Below are positions 7,126-10,915 of a DNA stretch of 10,915 nt, piece after piece. The DNA comes from CAYLZN01 sp964387935 (GTDB taxonomy: Bacteria; Acidobacteriota; Vicinamibacteria; Vicinamibacterales; JAFNAJ01). A program made the translations under genes and the position numbers. Positions within the stretch are counted from its first letter, which is position 1. Each line of letters begins with the position of its first letter. The stretch is taken from positions 1 to 10,915 of the forward strand of contig CAYLZN010000198.1 of assembly GCA_964387935.1 (NCBI GenBank). The letters are read 5' to 3'. A model generated the notes under the pieces. That model was not told where the DNA came from and did no database searches. It worked only from the letters and a program-made list of their open reading frames with translations.

Positions 7126-8195
7126 AGGTCGCGATCGTTCACGAGTCGCCGGCCATGACGGGAGCCCTCGCGCAGTTCGTGCGGAGCGTGCCCGGCTGGG
7201 CGGTGGTGTGGACGGCAGCGACCGGCGCCGACGCGATCGACAGGTGCGCGGCACGGCCTCCGGACGTGCTGCTCGCGCACGCCACACTGCCCGACATGGA
7301 TGGGGCCGCGCTGACGCGGCGGCTGGCGGGGACGGCGACGTGCCCGGTGGTGCTCCTCACCGACGGGACCGACGCGCACGCGGCCCTCGCCTTCGAGGCC
7401 ATGGCCGCCGGCGCTGCGGGAGTCGTGCCCGGGCTCGCGATCGGCACCGACGGGCGCCTCACCGGGTATGACGAGATCGTGCAGCGTCTGCGCGTGGCCG
7501 CGCGACTGGGACCGGGCCCGACCGCGACCCTCCGCGACGGGGCCGCCTCGGCGTCCAGGACCCCACCAGAGCGTCCCGACGCGTCGCCCGGGCGCGCGTC
7601 GGCACAGGACCCGCCGCTCGTCGTGCTGGGCGCTTCGACAGGGGGGCCGGCCGCGCTTGCCGCGGTGCTGGGCGGGCTGACTGCGCCGTGCCGCGCGGCG
7701 ATCGTGGTCGTCCAGCACGTTGGACAGGAATTCTCTCGCGACATGACGCGATGGCTGGAGGGCAGGGTGCACCTGCCCGTGCGAGGCGCGCTGCGAGGTG
7801 CGACGCCGACGGCGGGGACGATCCTGCTGGCGGCCGGCGACGAGGACCTCGTCGTCACCACGACCGGCGCCTTGGACTATCGATCGCCGGCCCCGGGGTC
7901 CTTCTATCATCCGTCGGTCGACGTCTTCTTCCGGAGCCTCGCCGGGCACTGGGCCCAGCCGGGTCTCGCCGTGCTGCTCACCGGCATCGGGCGGGACGGC
8001 GCAGAAGGTCTGCTCGCGCTGCGCGCGCGGGGATGGCAGACCATCGCCCAGGACGAAGCCAGCAGCGTCGTCTACGGGATGCCGAAGGCGGCCGTGGAGC
8101 TGCAGGCGGCGATTCAGGTGCTGTCGCTCGACCACATCGGGCTCGCCGTGGCGCGGTTCGCCGGCCAGGCGGGCCGAACGGAGAAGCTGCCGTGA
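7122..8195 (+). CDS. wspF: CheB-type methylesterase with degenerate receiver domain, WspF-like
   Basis: Would demethylate the receptor's glutamyl methyl esters and so oppose the CheR, damping kinase activity; cytosolic, 357 residues. The C-terminal methylesterase domain has its catalytic residues: S172 in VLGASTGGPAA, H199 in VVVQHVG and D292 in LLTGIGRDGAEG. The N-terminal domain has receiver length and secondary-structure pattern but lacks the phosphorylation chemistry. The acidic pair reads VHESP (H7, E8), the acceptor position before TLPDMDG is H53 rather than Asp, and the lysine near AAGVVPGLA is absent. Linker residues about 120-165 are Pro/Arg/Ala-rich. Pseudomonas WspF, as I recall, keeps the acceptor Asp, so loss here is notable. 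The esterase is likely active but not switched by WspE phosphorylation in the usual way. The ATGA overlaps wspE and the GTGA overlaps the downstream regulator. Confidence 0.93.
   Translation: MKVAIVHESPAMTGALAQFVRSVPGWAVVWTAATGADAIDRCAARPPDVLLAHATLPDMDGAALTRRLAGTATCPVVLLTDGTDAHAALAFEAMAAGAAGVVPGLAIGTDGRLTGYDEIVQRLRVAARLGPGPTATLRDGAASASRTPPERPDASPGRASAQDPPLVVLGASTGGPAALAAVLGGLTAPCRAAIVVVQHVGQEFSRDMTRWLEGRVHLPVRGALRGATPTAGTILLAAGDEDLVVTTTGALDYRSPAPGSFYHPSVDVFFRSLAGHWAQPGLAVLLTGIGRDGAEGLLALRARGWQTIAQDEASSVVYGMPKAAVELQAAIQVLSLDHIGLAVARFAGQAGRTEKLP
8180..8186 (+). promoter_or_regulatory. Ribosome binding site for the GTG start of the REC-PP2C gene
   Basis: GGAGAAG, with five bases to the GTG at 8192, is a good Shine-Dalgarno match lying inside the end of the CheB gene. 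It supports the GTG start (overlap GTGA) over the much longer open frame that extends upstream. Confidence 0.6.
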
Positions 8196-9397
8196 CCAGT
8201 CAGGTCCTGACCACATTGCCTGCCGCCGGGCACCACCGCGTGTGCGTGCTGCTCGTGGACGATCAAGCGATGATCGGCGAGGCGGTCCGCCGCATGCTCG
8301 CGGCCGAGGCGGACGTCGATTTTCACTACTGCGGAGAGGCGACCGCGGCGCTCGCGCGGGCATCCGAGGTGCAGCCCACCGTCATCCTGCTCGACCTCGT
8401 GATGCCGGATCTCGACGGCCTGACGTTGTTGAAGTTCCTGCGGGCACACGCAGCCACCAGCGACGTGCCCGTGATCGTGCTGTCGAGCAAGGAGGAAGCG
8501 CAGACCAAGGCCGAGGCCTTCGCGCTGGGCGCCAACGACTACATCGTGAAGCTGCCGGACCCGGTGGAGCTACTGGCGCGGATCCGCCACCACTCGAACG
8601 GATTCATCGCCCGGATGGAGCGTGCCGAGGCCTACGAGGCGCTGGCGGCCAGTCAGAAGGCGCTCGCGCGGGAACTGGCCCAGGCCGCCGCGTACGTGCG
8701 TTCGCTCCTGCCGCCGCCGATGACCGGGGCGGTGCAGACCGCCTGGCGGTTCATCCCGTCCGTGCAGCTCGGGGGGGACGCGTTCGGGTACGACTGGCTC
8801 GACGAGGACCGGCTGGCGGTGTTCCTGCTCGACGTGAGCGGGCACGGGGTGAAGTCCGCGCTGCTGTCGATGACCGCCATGAACGCGGTCCGCACGCGCA
8901 CGCTGCCCGGGGTGGACTTCCTCGATCCGGCGCAGGTCCTGGGTGGGTTGAACGAGGCGTTCCAGATGGACCAGTACGAGGGCATGTACTTCACGATCTG
9001 GTACGGCGTGTTCGACCGGCGCTCGCGACGCCTCGTGTTCGGGAGTGCCGGGCACCCGCCGGGGCTGCTGGTGTCGAGGCGGTCCGGCGCGGTCGGGGTC
9101 GAGCAACTGGGCGACGCGGGGTTCTTCATCGGGATGCTGCCGGGCGCCGGCTTCGACACCCGGGAGATCGAGGTGCCGCCGCAGAGCAACCTGTTCCTGT
9201 TCAGCGACGGCGCGTACGAGATCACGCAGCCCGACGGTGCGATGTGGACGCTCGAGGCGTTTGCGGAGGTCGTGCGGGGGACGGACCCGGCGGCGGGGCT
9301 GACGCCGCTCGACGAGGTCGAGGCGGTGATCCGCCGGGTTCGGGGCGTGGATCAGTTCGAAGACGACGTGTCGATTCTGGGGGTGCGATTCGAGTAG
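8192..9397 (+). CDS. Response regulator: WspR-like receiver fused to SpoIIE/RsbU-type PP2C phosphatase
   Basis: Likely output protein of the pathway, 401 residues: a receiver that WspE could phosphorylate, controlling a Mg/Mn-dependent serine/threonine phosphatase. Receiver, about residues 16-130: VLLVDDQAMIGEAVRRML, phosphoacceptor D68 in VILLDLVMPDLDG and K120 in ANDYIVKLPDPVE. These stretches and the helical linker EAYEALAASQKAL closely resemble WspR as I remember it. From about 160 the WspR GGDEF domain is replaced by a PP2C domain of the SpoIIE/RsbU class: SLLPPP entry, D196 in LGGDAFGYD, D214 in LLDVSGHG, GSAGHPPGLL, D339 in LFSDGAYE and D391-D392 in FEDDVSILG. All expected metal-binding acids are present. 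GTG 8192 is chosen for its 4-base overlap and Shine-Dalgarno. RsbU-type enzymes usually dephosphorylate STAS anti-sigma antagonists; no such partner lies in the window, so the target is unknown. No wspR symbol is given because the output domain differs. Confidence 0.93.
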   Translation: MTSQVLTTLPAAGHHRVCVLLVDDQAMIGEAVRRMLAAEADVDFHYCGEATAALARASEVQPTVILLDLVMPDLDGLTLLKFLRAHAATSDVPVIVLSSKEEAQTKAEAFALGANDYIVKLPDPVELLARIRHHSNGFIARMERAEAYEALAASQKALARELAQAAAYVRSLLPPPMTGAVQTAWRFIPSVQLGGDAFGYDWLDEDRLAVFLLDVSGHGVKSALLSMTAMNAVRTRTLPGVDFLDPAQVLGGLNEAFQMDQYEGMYFTIWYGVFDRRSRRLVFGSAGHPPGLLVSRRSGAVGVEQLGDAGFFIGMLPGAGFDTREIEVPPQSNLFLFSDGAYEITQPDGAMWTLEAFAEVVRGTDPAAGLTPLDEVEAVIRRVRGVDQFEDDVSILGVRFE

Positions 9398-9401
9398 AAG
9401 T

Positions 9402-9471
9402 GGGGGCAGGGCATTAAATTTAGCGTTTTTTTGCGGTTGCCCGAAAACGCGAAAAGTAAAGACCTGCCCCC
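9402..9471. repeat. AT-rich imperfect palindrome, probable REP-like/dispersed mobile element
   Basis: Five bases after the operon's last stop lies a 70-base imperfect inverted repeat. The outer arms GGGGGCAGG (9402-9410) and CCTGCCCCC (9463-9471) are perfect 9-base complements, and the interior pairs well in blocks (for example GCGTTTT 9423-9429 with AAAACGC 9444-9450), with mismatches and a small loop near 9436. The interior is much richer in A/T than everything around it. Ends of the form GGGGGCAGGTCTTTACTTTT (minus strand) look to me like dispersed palindromic repeats associated with Y1-type (REP-associated) transposases in high-GC soil bacteria; that link is from memory. It may also fold as an RNA hairpin ending the operon transcript. 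No transposase is present. Confidence 0.55.
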
Positions 9472-9489
9472 CGACCTTACACTTCAGAC

Positions 9490-10356
9490 ATGGTGACCTC
9501 CAACGCACCCGTCGGTCCGCTGGTCAGCGGGGCCGAACTGGCGCCTCACCTCGAGGATCAGTCCTGGATTGTCGTCGATTGTCGCTTCGACCTGGCAAAG
9601 CCTGCGGCGGGCGAGGCGGCCTATCTCGGGGGCCACATTCCAGGCGCCGTCTACGCCCATCTCGATCGGGACCTGTCTGCTCCTCGCACCGGGGGAAACG
9701 GCCGGCATCCACTGCCGACGGTCGAGGTCATGGCCGCGACGCTGGGCCGCCTGGGCGTCGGGACGGCCCTGTCTGTCGCGGTGTACGACCAGGACCACGG
9801 CATGTATGCCAGCCGTCTGTGGTGGATGCTGCGTTACCTCGGTCACGACGCGGTGCGCGTCCTCGATGGCGGCTTCGCCGGCTGGTGTGCGGAAGGGCGG
9901 CCCGTCGCCGTCGGGCGGGAGTCGCGCGCGCCGCACGTCATCACCACCACCGCCGTGCGCCGGCACATGCTGGCCACGGCGGGCGAGGTGGCCCGCGTGC
10001 TGGGCGACAGTGCGTGGAGGCTTCTCGATGCCCGCGCGGCCGAGCGGTTCCGTGGCGACGTCGAACCGCTCGACCCCGTCGCGGGCCACATCCCGGGAGC
10101 CGTCAACGCGCCGTGGATGGAGAACGTGGGCCCTGACGGGCGGATGAGGGCGCCCGACGAACTGCGGCGCCGCTTCCAGCACGCGCTGGGGGGCGTCGCA
10201 CCCGACCGCGCCATTGCGTATTGCGGCTCCGGCGTATCGGCCTGCCACGATCTGCTGGGCATGGAGGCGGCCGGCCTTCACGGCGCACGCCTGTATGCAG
10301 GTTCGTGGAGCGAATGGTGTGCCGATCCGGCCCGGCCCGTGGCTCGCAGCGAGTGA
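9490..10356 (+). CDS. sseA: Thiosulfate/3-mercaptopyruvate sulfurtransferase (two rhodanese domains)
   Basis: Transfers sulfane sulfur from thiosulfate or 3-mercaptopyruvate to cyanide, thiols or protein acceptors through a cysteine persulfide; cytosolic, since no signal peptide is seen. The 288-residue length is typical for tandem-rhodanese enzymes. The N-terminal, non-catalytic rhodanese domain (about 12-140) has VVDCRFDL, YLGGHIPGAVYAHLDRDLS and the YDQDHGMYASRLWWMLRYLGH stretch with VLDGGFAGW. The C-terminal domain (about 155-285) has LLDARAAERFRG, AGHIPGAVNAPW and the active-site loop with C245 in YCGSGVSACHD; a CGSGV loop fits mercaptopyruvate-type members better than classical rhodanese, but substrate preference is not settled by this. 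The ATG at 9490 gives the expected N terminus, although no clear ribosome binding site precedes it; GTG 9493 is an alternative. The gene is separate from the chemosensory operon and convergent with groEL. Confidence 0.92.
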   Translation: MVTSNAPVGPLVSGAELAPHLEDQSWIVVDCRFDLAKPAAGEAAYLGGHIPGAVYAHLDRDLSAPRTGGNGRHPLPTVEVMAATLGRLGVGTALSVAVYDQDHGMYASRLWWMLRYLGHDAVRVLDGGFAGWCAEGRPVAVGRESRAPHVITTTAVRRHMLATAGEVARVLGDSAWRLLDARAAERFRGDVEPLDPVAGHIPGAVNAPWMENVGPDGRMRAPDELRRRFQHALGGVAPDRAIAYCGSGVSACHDLLGMEAAGLHGARLYAGSWSEWCADPARPVARSE

Positions 10357-10371
10357 GCCCGAACGAACAAA

Positions 10372-10410
10372 CGAAGAAAAGAAAAAGGGCGGGCCAGAAA
10401 AGGCCCGCCC
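10372..10410 (-). terminator. Intrinsic terminator of groEL (between convergent genes)
   Basis: A perfect 9-bp stem, GGGCGGGCC (10387-10395) with GGCCCGCCC (10402-10410), encloses a six-base loop. Read on the minus strand it is followed directly by a T-rich tract (complement of the A-rich 10372-10386), seven bases after the groEL stop. On the plus strand the hairpin lacks a T-tract, so it would stop sseA transcripts less well. Confidence 0.88.
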
Positions 10411-10416
10411 CTCCGA

Positions 10417-10915
10417 TCAGTAATCTTCCATCCCGCCGCCGGGCATCGCAGGCGCCGGCTTCGTCTTCTCGGGAATCTCGGAGACCGTGGCTTCGGTCGT
10501 GAGCAGCAGGCTCGCGATCGACGCCGCGTTCTGGAGTGCGGTCCTGACGACCTTGGTCGGGTCGATCACGCCGGATTTCACGAGGTCCTCGTACTTCTCG
10601 GTCTGCGCGTTGAAGCCGAAGTCCCTCTCCTTGGACTCCTTGACCTTTTCGGCCACGATCGAGCCTTCCTGGCCGGCGTTCAGCGCAATCCACCGCAGCG
10701 GTTCCTCGGCCGAGCGGCGCACGATCTCGATCCCGATCCGCTCGTCGTGGTCCAGGCCCTTGTCCTTGATCAGCTTGTCGAGGGCGCCCGCGGCGCGAAT
10801 GAGCGCCACCCCGCCGCCGGGGACGATCCCCTCCTCGACCGCGGCCTTGGTGGCGTGCATGGCGTCCTCGACGCGCGCCTTCTTCTCCTTCATCTCGGTC
10901 TCGGTGGCCGCGCCG
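10417..10915 (-). CDS. groEL: Chaperonin GroEL, C-terminal part (5' end beyond window)
   Basis: The last ~165 residues of the 60-kDa chaperonin, which forms a double seven-membered ring and folds client proteins with GroES in the cytosol. The visible part is the returning intermediate and equatorial domain: ATETEMKEKKARVEDAMHAT, AAVEEGIVPGGGVALIRA, GIEIVRRSAEEPLRWIALNAG, then YEDLVKSGVIDPTKVVRTAL, QNAASIASLLLTTEATVSEIP. These are highly conserved GroEL segments. The C terminus ends AMPGGGMEDY, a short tail with only one Gly-Gly-Met unit instead of the repeated GGM tail of many bacterial GroELs. The frame is open to the right edge, so the N-terminal ~380 residues are outside. It is followed by a strong intrinsic terminator and converges on sseA. 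Whether groES precedes it cannot be seen. Confidence 0.97.
   Translation of the reverse strand, partial: GAATETEMKEKKARVEDAMHATKAAVEEGIVPGGGVALIRAAGALDKLIKDKGLDHDERIGIEIVRRSAEEPLRWIALNAGQEGSIVAEKVKESKERDFGFNAQTEKYEDLVKSGVIDPTKVVRTALQNAASIASLLLTTEATVSEIPEKTKPAPAMPGGGMEDY

Noticed and set aside
7688..8191. Upstream in-frame extension of the REC-PP2C gene
   Set aside because: It overlaps the CheB catalytic domain; the GTG at 8192 has a Shine-Dalgarno and the same 4-base overlap style as its neighbours.
8762..8800. GGDAF near the middle of the last operon protein, resembling a GGDEF diguanylate cyclase motif
   Set aside because: The context LGGDAFGYD followed by DVSGHG, FSDGAYE and a terminal DDVS is the SpoIIE/PP2C signature; no other GGDEF-domain features are present.
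7798..9417. Long plus-strand open frame overlapping the CheB and REC-PP2C genes
   Set aside because: Arg/Gly/Ala-rich translation without any domain; it is a shifted frame of two well-supported genes.
10357..10416. Hairpin between sseA and groEL considered as a plus-strand terminator of sseA
   Set aside because: The plus-strand side after the stem is CTCCGATC with no T-tract; the T-rich side belongs to the minus strand, so it is assigned to groEL, with at most partial effect on sseA.

Overview
The window is a GC-rich bacterial scaffold fragment. Its core (762-9397) is a seven-gene, same-strand chemosensory operon laid out like the Wsp surface-sensing system of pseudomonads: membrane receptor (WspA-like), CheW (WspB-like), CheR with C-terminal TPR (WspC-like), a second CheW with a cysteine-rich N terminus (WspD-like), a CheA-receiver hybrid kinase (WspE-like), a CheB methylesterase (WspF-like) and a response regulator. 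Five of the six junctions are 4-base start/stop overlaps (ATGA or GTGA) and the sixth is a 13-base gap, so the genes look like one translationally coupled unit.

The most notable point is the last gene. Its receiver and following linker look like WspR, the diguanylate cyclase response regulator of Wsp. The C-terminal half, however, is not a GGDEF cyclase. It is a SpoIIE/RsbU-type PP2C serine/threonine phosphatase with its metal-binding aspartates intact. The pathway therefore seems to keep the Wsp sensory and kinase core but swap the output from c-di-GMP synthesis to protein dephosphorylation, probably of a STAS-type or other phosphoprotein encoded elsewhere. A second oddity is that the CheB receiver has lost its phosphoacceptor Asp (His53 in its place) and its conserved Lys, while the methylesterase triad is intact. 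Phosphorylation control of the methylesterase as in standard CheB is therefore unlikely.

Flanks: on the left, divergent and only 34 bases from the receptor gene, is the 5' part of an archaeal-type cofactor-independent phosphoglycerate mutase (apgM), cut by the window edge. On the right, after a 70-base AT-rich imperfect palindrome that looks like a dispersed REP-like or mobile element, comes a two-rhodanese-domain sulfurtransferase (sseA-like). It converges on the 3' end of groEL, cut by the right edge. A strong hairpin plus T-tract terminator (read on the minus strand) separates these two.

Organism: the GC content, the archaeal-type ApgM in a bacterial context, the Wsp-type operon and the style of palindromic element suggest an Acidobacteriota-like or other soil bacterium with a high-GC genome. 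This is a guess from gene content, not a placement. A run of ten Ns (3805-3814) inside the CheR-TPR gene marks a scaffold gap. No tRNA, rRNA or CRISPR array was seen. No stretch longer than 300 bases lacks a gene.
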